NCBI GenBank assembly: GCA_024233935.1
Contig: JACKOY010000002.1
Span: 1-64,000 of the forward strand
From: Spirochaetales bacterium
GTDB lineage: Bacteria; Spirochaetota; Leptospiria; Leptospirales; Leptonemataceae
Length of the DNA: 64,000 nt
Direction of reading: 5' to 3'
Shown here: one piece after another, positions 27,495-36,383 of the stretch
Layout: the number at the start of each line of letters is the position of its first letter
Numbering within the stretch: position 1 is the first letter of the stretch
Program-made: the position numbers and the translations under genes
The notes under the pieces: model-generated
What the model was told of the DNA's origin: nothing
The model's input: only the letters and a program-made list of their open reading frames with translations
Databases searched by the model: none

Positions 27495-28526
27495 TCAGGG
27501 TGCCTGTCTTCGTCCGGTGCGCATGCGCCCGGTTGGTTTGATGTAGTCGCCGGTTCGGATGCGGTCGGGTTCGCTCAGGGAAGCCAGCATCTGTTCGAAG
27601 GACCGCAGTCGCTCGTCGGTCAGGCCTCCGCTCTCCGGCGATTGTACCAGAATCTCCTGAACGGCGCAACCCCGGCTGCCGCTTTCGTGTTTGCAATCGG
27701 CAAACTGGCATTGATGCGCAGCCGCCCCGAGCTCCGGCATGGCGGCGATGATATCGTCCCGACTCAAATGCCCGATGCCCCATTCTTTGACCCCCGGAGA
27801 ATCGATGAGCAATGCCCGGCCGGACGGATGTCGAAACAGTGCCGCGTTCGTGGTCGTATGGCGGCCTTTTTTGCTGCTCGGACTGATCGTGGCGGTCGGC
27901 TGCACGGCCCTGCCCAGGATGCGGTTCAAAAAGGTCGATTTTCCGGTTCCGGATTGGCCGGCAAGCAAGGTGACTCCCTCGGACATCAGAGCAAGAAGCG
28001 GCTTCAGCGCGTCCGGTTCCGGTTCCAGCAGGTTGGCGACAAACACACTGTATCCCAGATCGCGGTAGCACTGCAGGTCCTCTTCCATGAATTCCCTTTC
28101 CTCTGCTTCCAGTAGATCGGGTTTCGTAAACAGGAGCACCGGCGAGACCTGCCCGGCGTGGGCTGAAACCAGAAAACGATCGATAAAGCCGGTTCGGAGC
28201 CGCGGACGTGCCAGGCTCGCGATCAGCACCGAGCGGTCCAGATTTGCTCCCAGGGCCTGGATTTCGTGCGCACTCGAACGGGCCAGAACGTTGCGGCGCG
28301 GCAATAGACCTTCGATGTTTGCTTCGGCCGGGTTGTTGGCGTCCCGGGTATACTCTACATGATCACCAACGATCAAAAGGTGCCGCATATCGCCATGGCT
28401 GCGGGCCTTCTCCAGACGCAGCCGGCCGCGCAGGCGTCCGAGCAGCACTTCCTCCAATCCGGGCCAGGGCCAGAGTTCCTGATAGGCGCCATACACCCGG
28501 CTTACAATGGCTTCGTCGGTGGTCAC
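27495..28526 (-). CDS. rsgA: Ribosome small-subunit-dependent GTPase A
   Basis: Circularly permuted GTPase that assists late maturation of the 30S subunit. The 343-residue protein has an N-terminal OB-fold (GRLRGRLRLEK to VGDHVEYT), G4 FTKPDLLE, the P-loop AGQSGTGKSTFLNRIL, SSKKGRHTTTNAALF (switch I) and DSPGVKEWG (G3), in the permuted order typical of the family. The C-terminal zinc knuckle is CQFADCKHESGSRGC. Start ATG at 28526 overlaps the preceding exported-protein gene by four bases, so the two are coupled. Assignment is secure; the C-terminal basic tail (GRMRTGRRQ) may aid rRNA binding. Confidence 0.95.
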   Translation of the reverse strand: MTTDEAIVSRVYGAYQELWPWPGLEEVLLGRLRGRLRLEKARSHGDMRHLLIVGDHVEYTRDANNPAEANIEGLLPRRNVLARSSAHEIQALGANLDRSVLIASLARPRLRTGFIDRFLVSAHAGQVSPVLLFTKPDLLEAEEREFMEEDLQCYRDLGYSVFVANLLEPEPDALKPLLALMSEGVTLLAGQSGTGKSTFLNRILGRAVQPTATISPSSKKGRHTTTNAALFRHPSGRALLIDSPGVKEWGIGHLSRDDIIAAMPELGAAAHQCQFADCKHESGSRGCAVQEILVQSPESGGLTDERLRSFEQMLASLSEPDRIRTGDYIKPTGRMRTGRRQAP

Positions 28527-28930
28527 GGCTCCCGGATCCAGACCCGATTCGTTGTGCTGCCCGGTTCAATCAGGCGATCGCCAGGCCGGTCAATTCGGAA
28601 GCGACGTTCCAGGCGCGGTCCGTCCAGGCCGCGCGGGACCAGAATCAGAAGGATCGTATCCCCGGGCTGCTCCTCGGCCCGCACAATATCGAAGGCCTCC
28701 TCACGTCCGTCGGCCGACAGCGTTGCCACGGCGCTTGCCGGCGGGCGCTGAAAAGCCATGCGGTTTTCTCCGGAACGCCAGATTCCGTACAGGATGGCCG
28801 GCGGATAGACCTGAGAGCCGGTAATCACGATCGGTCGTTCCGGTGATTCGGTGACACATTGACCGATAAATAAGGCAACCGGCACACATATGAAACAGAA
28901 AGTACGATACAGAGCGGGACGCGGACGCAT
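28523..28930 (-). CDS. Hypothetical exported protein, possible lipoprotein
   Basis: A 135-residue protein with an N-terminal signal sequence (ALYRTFCFICVPVALFIG) ending in Gln-Cys at residues 24-25. The position suits a lipobox (LFIGQC), but Gln at -1 is unusual even for spirochaetes, so lipidation is uncertain. The rest is a small beta-rich domain with GSQVYPPAILYGIWRSGENRMAF, without a recognised family. It overlaps rsgA by four bases and is divergent from the GAF histidine kinase (66-base gap). No function can be assigned. Confidence 0.65.
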   Translation of the reverse strand: MRPRPALYRTFCFICVPVALFIGQCVTESPERPIVITGSQVYPPAILYGIWRSGENRMAFQRPPASAVATLSADGREEAFDIVRAEEQPGDTILLILVPRGLDGPRLERRFRIDRPGDRLIEPGSTTNRVWIREP

Positions 28931-28996
28931 GCGAGTTGTGCAGGTATCTCTCCGCCTCTGCGGCGCCTGTAAATCACAAAACAGGGCGGCAGACTG

Positions 28997-30664
28997 ATGA
29001 GCGATGAGCGGACGCCTGGCAGCTTTGACGTGGAATCCGAGCTGGATCGTTTCAAGCGGGCGATGATCCAGTTGCGGCCGACGCCTGAGGTCTGCCGGCT
29101 CACGGTGGACTATCTGCGGGGGTATTTACGGGCAACCGACGCCGGCATTCTGCTGTGGGAAGAGCAGGCCGGCTCTTTCGTTGTCTGGCCTCCGGATTCG
29201 AATTCGACTTTGCGCCTGATGATTTTTGATCCGTTCGTGCTTTTTGTGACCGACCACGATCGGCCCTACACCCGTGAGACGCTCAAGTCCGGTTCCATTC
29301 CGCCCGAGGTCGCACGGGACGCGCATCGTCTCTTTGAGGATTCCGGCGCGGATGTTTTGGTGCCGTTGGTTTTGAATCAGTCCCTCGTGGCTCTGGTTTT
29401 CGTGCGTCGTGCGAGCGATAGCGATCTGACGCCGGCCCAGACTGCGACCATCGACGAAGTGCGTTCTCTAGCCGTTATGGCCCTTTCCAATGCGATGCTC
29501 TACGCGCGCCTGGAAGGTATTCTTCAGCATCTGGAAGACAAGGTTCGCGAACGGACCCGGGAACTGGAAAACGCCCAGAGCCAGTTGGTGCAGAGCGAGA
29601 AGATGGCCATGCTGGGTATCATGGTGGCCGGCATTGCCCATGAAGTCAACACGCCCGCCAGCGTGATCAGCGGCAGCGCCGATAACATCGAAAAGAACCT
29701 GGCGAGCATTCAGAGCTTGATCCGGGAGATCCTGACCCACTTGCCCGATGGTCGTGAACCTTCACTCTTCCGGGCGATGCGCATAGTGGCCTTGCGCTCA
29801 ATGGCCGCTCGCAAGATCAGTTCGCAGCAGAGCGCCTTTTCCCGGAAGCGTGCTCTGGGCGCTTTTCTTGAGACGCGCGGCCTGCACCCCGCAAAAGATC
29901 TGGCCGCCTTTTTCGTAGAACACGGACTCTATCGAGCGGCGGGCGTCGAGCCGGCCGAATTAGAGCGCTTCGGGAATTCCGTTCTGGTGCGCAGTCTCGC
30001 GACCGTGGGCACAGATTTGAGCGAAGAGCGGGCCCGGGATGTGTTCTTGTTTCTACGCGAGGTTGGCAACTCCGCCCGAAATCTGCGCAACATCCGCCAG
30101 TCAATCCGGAACATCGTGCGCATTGTACGCGCCCTCAAACACTATTCCCATCTGGACCAGGGCGCGATGGTCGAATCGGACCTGCACGAAGGCCTGGAAA
30201 ATACGCTCATCATTCTCGGAAGCGTGATGCGCGGGCACGTCGAAGTAGAGCGCGACTTCGGTGAGATTCCCCCCGTCGTCTGCAATCCCGATGAACTCAA
30301 CCAGGTCTGGACCAACCTGATAACAAACGCTTACCAGGCCATGAAGGGCCAGGCGGACGCAAAAATCCGGCTGCGCACCCGCCGCCGACCGGGCGCTGAA
30401 GATCGCGCGGTGGAAATCAGCTTCATAGACAACGGACCGGGCATCAAACCGGAGATCCTGGAGCGAATCTGGGATCCTTTTTTTACGACGAAAGATCAGG
30501 GTGAGGGCAGCGGGCTTGGTCTGGGTATTGTGAAAGGCATTGTGGAAAAACATGGCGGACGCATTGAAGCCGAATCCGGACCCGGTAAAGGGGCCGAGTT
30601 CCGCGTTACGCTTCCGATCGCCGGCGCACCGGGCCGGGCTTCCGATCCGCACCCGAAACGCTGA
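28997..30664 (+). CDS. GAF-domain sensor histidine kinase
   Basis: A soluble 555-residue kinase. An N-terminal GAF-like domain (about 25-170) leads through a coiled coil (REL ENAQSQLVQSEKM) to the phospho-acceptor His215 in GIAHEVNTPASVISG. The ATPase domain has N box NLITNAYQAM, G1 DNGPGIKP, F box WDPFFTTKD and G2 GSGLGLGIVKGI. Between the two halves of the dimerisation hairpin lies an insert of about 120-130 residues (near 240-365). Its second half ends in NIVRIVRALKHYSHLDQG, the returning helix. No membrane segment and no receiver domain. The partner response regulator is not in the window. Confidence 0.88.
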   Translation: MSDERTPGSFDVESELDRFKRAMIQLRPTPEVCRLTVDYLRGYLRATDAGILLWEEQAGSFVVWPPDSNSTLRLMIFDPFVLFVTDHDRPYTRETLKSGSIPPEVARDAHRLFEDSGADVLVPLVLNQSLVALVFVRRASDSDLTPAQTATIDEVRSLAVMALSNAMLYARLEGILQHLEDKVRERTRELENAQSQLVQSEKMAMLGIMVAGIAHEVNTPASVISGSADNIEKNLASIQSLIREILTHLPDGREPSLFRAMRIVALRSMAARKISSQQSAFSRKRALGAFLETRGLHPAKDLAAFFVEHGLYRAAGVEPAELERFGNSVLVRSLATVGTDLSEERARDVFLFLREVGNSARNLRNIRQSIRNIVRIVRALKHYSHLDQGAMVESDLHEGLENTLIILGSVMRGHVEVERDFGEIPPVVCNPDELNQVWTNLITNAYQAMKGQADAKIRLRTRRRPGAEDRAVEISFIDNGPGIKPEILERIWDPFFTTKDQGEGSGLGLGIVKGIVEKHGGRIEAESGPGKGAEFRVTLPIAGAPGRASDPHPKR

Positions 30665-30690
30665 GCGCCCGGCGGCGCCGCGGCGCGACT

Positions 30691-32184
30691 CTATTCCACC
30701 CAGCCACGCACGCGTTCGACCGCCTTGTGCCAGTAGCGCAACTCCCGGTCCCGCTCGGCGGCCTTCATCTTCGGTTCCACCCGCGTGCGATCGGACTGCA
30801 ATTTCAGAAGCGCCGGAACGTCCTTCCAGACACCGGCCTTGAGGCCCGCCAGATAGGCCGCACCCAGAGCGGTTGTGTCCAGATTGGCGGGTCGCTCCAC
30901 CGGGGTGTCCAGTATGTCGGCCTGGTATTGCAGCAGATAGCGGTTGGCCGCAGCCCCGCCGTCGGCCCGTAAGAGATCCATCTTTTTGCCGGTGTCTTTT
31001 TCCATGGCCCGCACCAGATCGCACGATTGCAGGGCGATGGACTTGAGCGCCGCCCGCGTGATGCGGGCCGGCGACGTGTCGCGGGAGATTCCGAAAATGG
31101 CGCCGCGCGCTTTCATGTCCCAGTACGGCGCGCCCAATCCCGCAAAGGCCGGCACAACGACAATCTCGTCGGGTTCGTCGTCCAGTTGCCGGGCCAGCTC
31201 TTCGGACTCCGAAGCATTCGGAAAAAACTTCAATGCGTCGCGTAGCCACTGGACCACAGCGCCGCCAATAAAGACCGCTCCTTCGAGGGCATAACAAACG
31301 TCGCCTCTGGCGTTGCAGGCCAGCGTCGTGATCAAACCCGAGCGACTGATCAAAAATTCGTCGCCGGTGTTAAAAAGTAAAAAGCAACCCGTGCCGTAGG
31401 TGTTCTTGGCTTCGCCGGGGTTTACGCGCAACTGGCCGAACAGAGCGGCCTGCTGATCGCCAATCATGGAAAGCACGGGCACGCCATCGGGCAAGCCATC
31501 TACGCCTTTGGTTCGACCGAACTCGCTACTGCTTGCTACGACTTCCGGGAGAGCTGCCGGAGCAATGCCGAGCAATTTCGTGAGCTCCGCATCCCACTCT
31601 TTCTTTTCTATATTATAAAGCATGGTTCGGCTTGCGTTCGTATAGTCGGAACGGAATTCGCCGGTGAGTTTGAAGAGCAGCCAGCTATCGATGGTGCCGG
31701 CGCACAGCTCTCCTTTTTCGGCCCGTGCTCGGGCGCCACTGACCTGATTCAGGATCCACTCGTATTTGGTGCCGGAAAAGTAAGCATCAATGACGAGGCC
31801 GGTGCGATTTCGAACAAGCTCCTCGTGGCCCTGCTTCTTTAGCTCCTCGCAACGGTCCGAAGTCCGACGGCACTGCCAGACAATGGCCCGGTGGATGGGT
31901 TTGCCCGTAGAGCGTTCCCAGACTACAGCAGTTTCGCGCTGGTTGGTGATGCCGATGCCCGCCGCCTCGGATGCTTTCAGTCCGCCTTTCTCAAGGGCCT
32001 GCCCCAAAAGGTCACGCACTCCCTGCCAGATTTCTTCTGCGTCGTGCTCCACCCAGCCCGGTTTCGGAAAGTGCTGCGTAAACTCCCGATAGACGGACGA
32101 GATCACCGCGCCGTCTTTGCCGAAGCAAAACACACGCGAGCCGGTCGTTCCCTGATCAATAGCAATGATGAAGTCTTTGGCCAT
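30691..32184 (-). CDS. glpK: Glycerol kinase
   Basis: Phosphorylates glycerol to glycerol-3-phosphate in the cytoplasm. The 497-residue product shows the FGGY-kinase start FIIAIDQGTTGSRVF, the glycerol-contact region RETAVVWERSTGKPIHRAIVWQCRRT, NPGEAKNTYGTGCFLL, LEGAVFIGGAVVQWLRD and the late DGGAAANRYLLQYQADIL. Start: the frame reaches a TTG at 32217, but the ATG at 32184 sits at the family N-terminus and is chosen. Its product feeds GlpD (14257-15936) and phospholipid synthesis. A bidirectional hairpin terminator lies about 55 bases upstream, insulating it from the membrane-protein gene there. Confidence 0.97.
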   Translation of the reverse strand: MAKDFIIAIDQGTTGSRVFCFGKDGAVISSVYREFTQHFPKPGWVEHDAEEIWQGVRDLLGQALEKGGLKASEAAGIGITNQRETAVVWERSTGKPIHRAIVWQCRRTSDRCEELKKQGHEELVRNRTGLVIDAYFSGTKYEWILNQVSGARARAEKGELCAGTIDSWLLFKLTGEFRSDYTNASRTMLYNIEKKEWDAELTKLLGIAPAALPEVVASSSEFGRTKGVDGLPDGVPVLSMIGDQQAALFGQLRVNPGEAKNTYGTGCFLLFNTGDEFLISRSGLITTLACNARGDVCYALEGAVFIGGAVVQWLRDALKFFPNASESEELARQLDDEPDEIVVVPAFAGLGAPYWDMKARGAIFGISRDTSPARITRAALKSIALQSCDLVRAMEKDTGKKMDLLRADGGAAANRYLLQYQADILDTPVERPANLDTTALGAAYLAGLKAGVWKDVPALLKLQSDRTRVEPKMKAAERDRELRYWHKAVERVRGWVE

Positions 32185-32238
32185 GGGGAAATCGAAATAC
32201 CCGGCAGGGAAGGGCAAGTAAATTTAGGGTGAGAAAAG

Positions 32239-32271
32239 AAGCCCCGGCTCAGATCGCTGCAGCCGGGGCTT
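32239..32271. terminator. Rho-independent terminator (symmetrical)
   Basis: A perfect 11-base stem (AAGCCCCGGCT at 32239-32249, AGCCGGGGCTT at 32261-32271) around an 11-base loop, with T-rich sequence on both sides. It lies just after the membrane-protein gene ending at 32289 on the minus strand, so it should end that transcript before glpK. Confidence 0.85.
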
Positions 32272-32288
32272 TTCGTGAAGTGGAATGC

Positions 32289-32879
32289 TCAGACGTTTTT
32301 GGCCAGGGTGCGATAGATCTCGGCCTGGATTCCAAGCAGGACCGGAAATAGCGCGATATAGCCGACCAGCATCAAAAAAGCACCCAGGTATTGATGGATG
32401 ACATTTCCGATTCCAACCAGGACAACAAGGCCCACAATCGGGATGAGGCTGGCCAAAAAGATCGGCCACTTGTTTCCGTAAGTCAGGTCGTTGCTCTTGC
32501 GAAGCGCAGCAATCGGGTCGAGCTTCTTGTCAATCACGAGCAGAATTCCCAGGCTCCACGCAATCGCAATCACGATGCCCGGGATGTAAAACAGGGCCAG
32601 GCCGACAAGCACGCCAATCGTATTGAACGCAAGGACCAGAAAAAACTCGCCCATGAATTTGCGATTTGCCGGGTCGAAGATCTCGGTCATCGAGATACCC
32701 TGATCGCGCCCCATTTTTGCCGGCAGGGTATACATGCCGATCATGGTTCCGATATTGATGTACGGAATCCAGATTGTCAGCACGAACAGAATGCCGTTCA
32801 CAATCAACGCTACGAAATTTTTCAGGGCAAGCTGGATGCCATTCTGGATCAGCGTGCCCACTGAGAGTTTGTCGCCCAT
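32289..32879 (-). CDS. Polytopic membrane protein (DUF975/DUF4013-like)
   Basis: A 196-residue integral membrane protein with five or six hydrophobic helices (for example ALIVNGILFVLTIWIPYI, FLVLAFNTIGVLVGLALFYI, FLASLIPIVGLVVLVGIG). The loop LDPIAALRKSNDLTYGNKWPIF resembles the conserved amphipathic segment of DUF975/DUF4013-type proteins. Function unknown. A second small membrane gene starts 57 bases upstream on the same strand, and a strong terminator follows, so the two probably form a short operon. Confidence 0.7.
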   Translation of the reverse strand: MGDKLSVGTLIQNGIQLALKNFVALIVNGILFVLTIWIPYINIGTMIGMYTLPAKMGRDQGISMTEIFDPANRKFMGEFFLVLAFNTIGVLVGLALFYIPGIVIAIAWSLGILLVIDKKLDPIAALRKSNDLTYGNKWPIFLASLIPIVGLVVLVGIGNVIHQYLGAFLMLVGYIALFPVLLGIQAEIYRTLAKNV

Positions 32880-32935
32880 TAACTTCTCCTCAATGCTATT
32901 TGGTTTGTCTTTGGTAATTCACTTTTCATTTCGAG

Positions 32936-33292
32936 CTACGCTTCGCCCGGTGGCGGAGCGTAGATATAAGGACCAAAAGCCAGGCGCGGGTAACCAACAA
33001 AGCTCAAGAGCCACAGCCAGATAACGCCCCATCCGCGCTCCTGGCCGAAACGGGTTCCCAGATCAATGGCATTGATCAGCGCCGCAATCGGGGCGCTGAT
33101 GATCAAAAGATAAAACACGATCCACCAGCGGGGGCGGCCAATGATATCGAGCAGGATAATGAGATTGTAGACCGGGATCAGGGCTTTCCAGCCGGGGCGT
33201 CCGGCCTTTTCAAAAATCATCCACATTCCAACGACCACCGCCGCCACGGCCAAAAGAACCAGAAACAATAGAATGTATGTAAAAACTCCCAT
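32936..33292 (-). CDS. Small membrane protein, DUF5684-like
   Basis: A 118-residue protein with three or four helices. EKAGRPGWKALIPVYNLIILLDIIGRPRWW is the signature of DUF5684-type proteins, also seen as an N-terminal extension of some signal peptidases; here it is free-standing. Start ATG 33292 has GGAGGG 11 bases upstream. The 268 bases between it and the MBL-fold gene hold no convincing ORF or RNA; they should include the promoter of this two-gene unit, but no clear -35/-10 pair stands out. Function unknown. Confidence 0.7.
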   Translation of the reverse strand: MGVFTYILLFLVLLAVAAVVVGMWMIFEKAGRPGWKALIPVYNLIILLDIIGRPRWWIVFYLLIISAPIAALINAIDLGTRFGQERGWGVIWLWLLSFVGYPRLAFGPYIYAPPPGEA

Positions 33293-33560
33293 GCCAGCGT
33301 ACGCCCTCCGGGTGTAAGGCAGCCCTAATGGTTTTCCGGGTCGCTGACAATCCTTTTTATCGGGTCGGGTCCGAAAAACTGCCTTCGTGACGCCAGAAAG
33401 CCCTCTTTGGCGCGCGAATCCGCCGGTGGCGCCGGATCGAGATCGTTGAGTGCGAAGCGAGACCGGTGTTGCTTGCGTAACCGGCGTTTGCCTGGCTCAA
33501 TCGCGGGCGCCCCGGGGGGATCAGGGCCGGGCAGCCCCTGCGTGGGCAGAACGAACGGTC

Positions 33561-34520
33561 TTAGATTTCGATTTCGAGGCCTTCGTAGGCCATCACGATT
33601 TCCAGGTCTGTGCGTCCGGCGATGTCCATCATCTCTTTGTAACGCAGGGCGCGCAGGTGCACCTCGTCCAGCTTTTCGTCGTCGTACGAAGGATCGTGGT
33701 GGAACAGAACGAGTTTCTTAACACCCGCCTTGAGCGCAATGTCGGTGGCGATCGATGCGGAGCTGTGCCCCCAGTCGATCTTCTGCAACTGTTCTTCGAA
33801 GGTGTACTGGGTGTCAAAAATCAGGACGTCGGCGTTGCGAAAATAGTCCAGATAGGTCCCGATGTCGTCCATGTCTTCAAGTTTGAACTCTGCGTCGCTG
33901 CCAAAGATCAGCACTCGACCGTCCTCTTCGAATCGATACGAGTACGAGTTTCCCGGGTGGCGCATGGCTTTGTGCGATATGCGCATTCCATGCAGTTCCC
34001 AAACATCATCGACCGCGTGCTGCGTGAAGCTTTTCACTGACTGCATACCGTCGAAGGGAACGGGAAAATGCCGGTCGCTGTGCTGATAGCGTAACCGGCC
34101 TTCGATATCGTCCGAAACCGCATGAATATCGAATTCGTTGCCGGGGATGTAGAATGGTCCGAAAAACGGGAGCCCCTGAATATGATCCCAGTGTGTGTGA
34201 GTGAACACCATCGTTGCATAGCCCTGGCCCCGGGCAAAGCCTTCAGACATAAGCCGATTGCCGAGGTCACGAATTCCGGTTCCCGCGTCCACGATCACCA
34301 GGTCGTCGTGCTGGCTGCGAACCTCCAGACATGTCGTGTTGCCGCCATAGGTGTGCAGCAGAGAGAAAGGCAGGGTGGACAGATAGCGGTCGACACTATC
34401 GTCATCGAGCACGTCTCCGGGGGAGGCACACAGCAGGATGCGTCGCACTTTTTCGCGAATCGAATGCCCCCGAACCGGAGAACCGATTGAGCCACGCACG
34501 CCCCAAAAACGAACCTTCAC
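33561..34520 (-). CDS. MBL-fold metallo-hydrolase (phosphodiesterase-like)
   Basis: A 319-residue cytoplasmic metallo-beta-lactamase-fold protein. The opening MKVRFWGVRGSIGSP and TYGGNTTCLEV are typical of the COG1235-like group; metal ligands are in THTHWDHIQG, with later His and Asp in MRHPGNSYSYRF, FGSDAEF, DTQYT and WGHSS. LVLFHHDPSYDD closes the site. An insertion of about 25 residues (near 28-52) precedes the GGNTT motif. Members often sit beside or fuse to cyclase or response-regulator domains, but this one stands alone. Substrate unknown; cyclic nucleotide or phosphonate ester is possible. Confidence 0.85.
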   Translation of the reverse strand: MKVRFWGVRGSIGSPVRGHSIREKVRRILLCASPGDVLDDDSVDRYLSTLPFSLLHTYGGNTTCLEVRSQHDDLVIVDAGTGIRDLGNRLMSEGFARGQGYATMVFTHTHWDHIQGLPFFGPFYIPGNEFDIHAVSDDIEGRLRYQHSDRHFPVPFDGMQSVKSFTQHAVDDVWELHGMRISHKAMRHPGNSYSYRFEEDGRVLIFGSDAEFKLEDMDDIGTYLDYFRNADVLIFDTQYTFEEQLQKIDWGHSSASIATDIALKAGVKKLVLFHHDPSYDDEKLDEVHLRALRYKEMMDIAGRTDLEIVMAYEGLEIEI

Positions 34521-34619
34521 TCTGGTATCTGTCGCCCGCGGCCGGCCACGGGGTCAACCATCAATCGCACTCAAAAATTTAAGTAGATCGGAAAGAGCCG
34601 CTGCGGGATTCGACCTGCC

Positions 34620-35714
34620 ATGTCCCTCCGCTGCGGTATCGTCGGATTGCCCAATGTCGGTAAGTCCACAATTTTTAACGCCATCACCCGGGCGGGTGCG
34701 CAGTCTGCGAACTATCCGTTCTGCACTATCGAGCCCAATGTCGGCCGTGTGGACGTTCCGGATGCCCGGCTGGATCACATTGCGAGCATTGTAAAGCCGC
34801 AGCGCGTCGTTCCCGCCTTCACAGAGTTCGTCGACATTGCCGGTCTGGTCGAGGGGGCAAGCAAAGGGGAGGGCCTGGGCAACAAGTTTCTTTCCCACAT
34901 ACGCGAGACCCAGGCGATCGCCCATGTCGTACGCTGCTTCGAGGACGACAACGTGGTCCATGTGCGCGGCCAGGTGCGTCCACTGGAAGACGTGGGCATC
35001 ATTAATCTGGAGCTGATCCTTGCGGACATGGAGTCTCTGGATCGGCAACTCGATCGTCTCCAGAAAAAGGCGCGGTCCGGAGACAAAGAGGCGAAGGAAT
35101 TTGTGGCGATTGGCGAGCGATTGCAGGCCGCCCTGGCAGACGAAAAGCCGGCCCGCAGTGTGCAGGTATCCGCAGAAGAAGCGCGCCTCCTGCGCACGTT
35201 TCAGCTGATTACGGCCCGTCCCGTGCTGTACGTTCTAAATCTCAGCGAGGCCGATGTCGCGGCCGGCAACGAATTGTCCCGCGCCGTGGAGAGCTTCGCC
35301 GAAAAGGAAGGTTCGCTTGCGATCCGCATCTGCGGAAGCATTGAAGAAGAGATCGCTACCCTTTCTCCGGAAGAGCAGGTCGAATATCTGCAGACGATGG
35401 GCCTGGCGGAGCCGGGTCTGAACCGTATGATTCGCTCATCTTTTGCGCTTTTGGATTTGATCACCTTTTTTACCGCCGGTGAACAGGAAGTCCGGGCCTG
35501 GACTGTACGTCGCGGCGCCAGCGCGCCCGAGGCCGCGGGAACCATTCATTCCGACATGGAACGCGGTTTCATCCGGGCCGAGATTACAGCGTATGCCGAT
35601 TTCGAGAAACACGGCGGATTGGTGCCTGCCCGCGAAGCCGGACGCATGCGTCTGGAAGGAAAAGAGTACGAGATCCAGGACGGAGACATCGCTTATTTTC
35701 GCTTTAACGTATAG
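34620..35714 (+). CDS. ychF: Redox-regulated ATPase YchF (Obg family)
   Basis: Conserved P-loop protein that binds ribosomes and prefers ATP to GTP. The 364-residue product starts MSLRCGIVGLPNVGKSTIFN and carries switch/G3 DIAGLVEGASKGEGLGNKFL, the NLSEAD replacement of the G4 NKxD motif that gives ATP specificity, and the C-terminal TGS-like domain ending KEYEIQDGDIAYFRFNV. The hydrophobic residue after the P-loop region and the length fit YchF exactly. It is preceded by a 99-base divergent gap to the MBL-fold gene. Confidence 0.97.
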   Translation: MSLRCGIVGLPNVGKSTIFNAITRAGAQSANYPFCTIEPNVGRVDVPDARLDHIASIVKPQRVVPAFTEFVDIAGLVEGASKGEGLGNKFLSHIRETQAIAHVVRCFEDDNVVHVRGQVRPLEDVGIINLELILADMESLDRQLDRLQKKARSGDKEAKEFVAIGERLQAALADEKPARSVQVSAEEARLLRTFQLITARPVLYVLNLSEADVAAGNELSRAVESFAEKEGSLAIRICGSIEEEIATLSPEEQVEYLQTMGLAEPGLNRMIRSSFALLDLITFFTAGEQEVRAWTVRRGASAPEAAGTIHSDMERGFIRAEITAYADFEKHGGLVPAREAGRMRLEGKEYEIQDGDIAYFRFNV

Positions 35715-35742
35715 CAGCGCTGTTTTTTTCCGCTGAGGGCCG

Positions 35743-35759
35743 GCCGGCGCGACGCCGGC
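35743..35759. repeat. GC-rich hairpin between ychF and carbonic anhydrase genes
   Basis: GCCGGCG at 35743-35749 and CGCCGGC at 35753-35759 pair perfectly around CGA. It lies 29 bases after the ychF stop, where a terminator could be, but no T-tract follows. It may be a weak or Rho-assisted stop or an mRNA 3'-end stabiliser. Confidence 0.4.
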
Positions 35760-35849
35760 AGTTTCGGGTAGGCCAGGGCCCACGATTCCAGGCCCGGTAT
35801 CAAGAAAAAAGAAATGCGCGGATTAGCCCGTCTGACTATCGGTAGACCT

Positions 35850-36383
35850 ATGATCTACGAACTGGGCGATCTTAAACCAGAACTGGCGGAAGACGTATTT
35901 GTGGCGCCCGACGCGGTCGTGATTGGGGATGTAAAGATCGGGGCCGGGTCCGGAATCTGGTTTGGCTCTCTGGTGCGGGGCGACGTGCACTACATCCGAA
36001 TTGGCGAACGAACGAATGTGCAGGACCACAGCGTACTCCACGTTACCGGTGGAAAATTTCCGCTCGAAATTGGAAACGACTGTACTCTGGGCCATCGTGT
36101 GACGTTGCACGGATGCACGCTCCACGATCACGCTTTTATCGGTATAGGCGCAACGGTCATGGACGATTGTGAGGTCGGCGAGTTCGCCATGGTTGCCGCC
36201 GGCGCCCTGGTCACGCCCGGCAAAAAGATTGCGCCCCGCAGCGTCTGGATGGGTGCTCCCGCGAAATTTGTGCGTGAAATCACTCCGGCCGAAGAAGAGA
36301 TGATTCGCAGCATTCCGGAGAAGTACTGCAAGCTCAAAGATAAATACCGTGACCCTGCCACGTTCAGGCAGGCGGGAAACTGA
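35850..36383 (+). CDS. Gamma carbonic anhydrase-like hexapeptide-repeat protein
   Basis: A 177-residue left-handed beta-helix protein of the YrdA/PaaY/gamma-CA group. Hexapeptide repeats are visible throughout (VVIGDVKIGAGSGIWFG onward). Metal-type histidines are placed as in gamma-CA: VQDHSVLHV and, one turn later, LGHRVTLHGCTLHDH. Carbonic anhydrase activity is possible but many members lack it. The frame is open from 35814; ATG 35850 starts the conserved part and is chosen. The next gene starts on the base after its stop, so they are cotranscribed. Confidence 0.85.
   Translation: MIYELGDLKPELAEDVFVAPDAVVIGDVKIGAGSGIWFGSLVRGDVHYIRIGERTNVQDHSVLHVTGGKFPLEIGNDCTLGHRVTLHGCTLHDHAFIGIGATVMDDCEVGEFAMVAAGALVTPGKKIAPRSVWMGAPAKFVREITPAEEEMIRSIPEKYCKLKDKYRDPATFRQAGN

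Noticed and set aside
33293..33560. Possible small RNA or gene in the 268-base gap
   Set aside because: Short plus-strand frames are Arg/Gly-rich and unlike proteins; no stable RNA class could be recognised. Only a promoter is expected.
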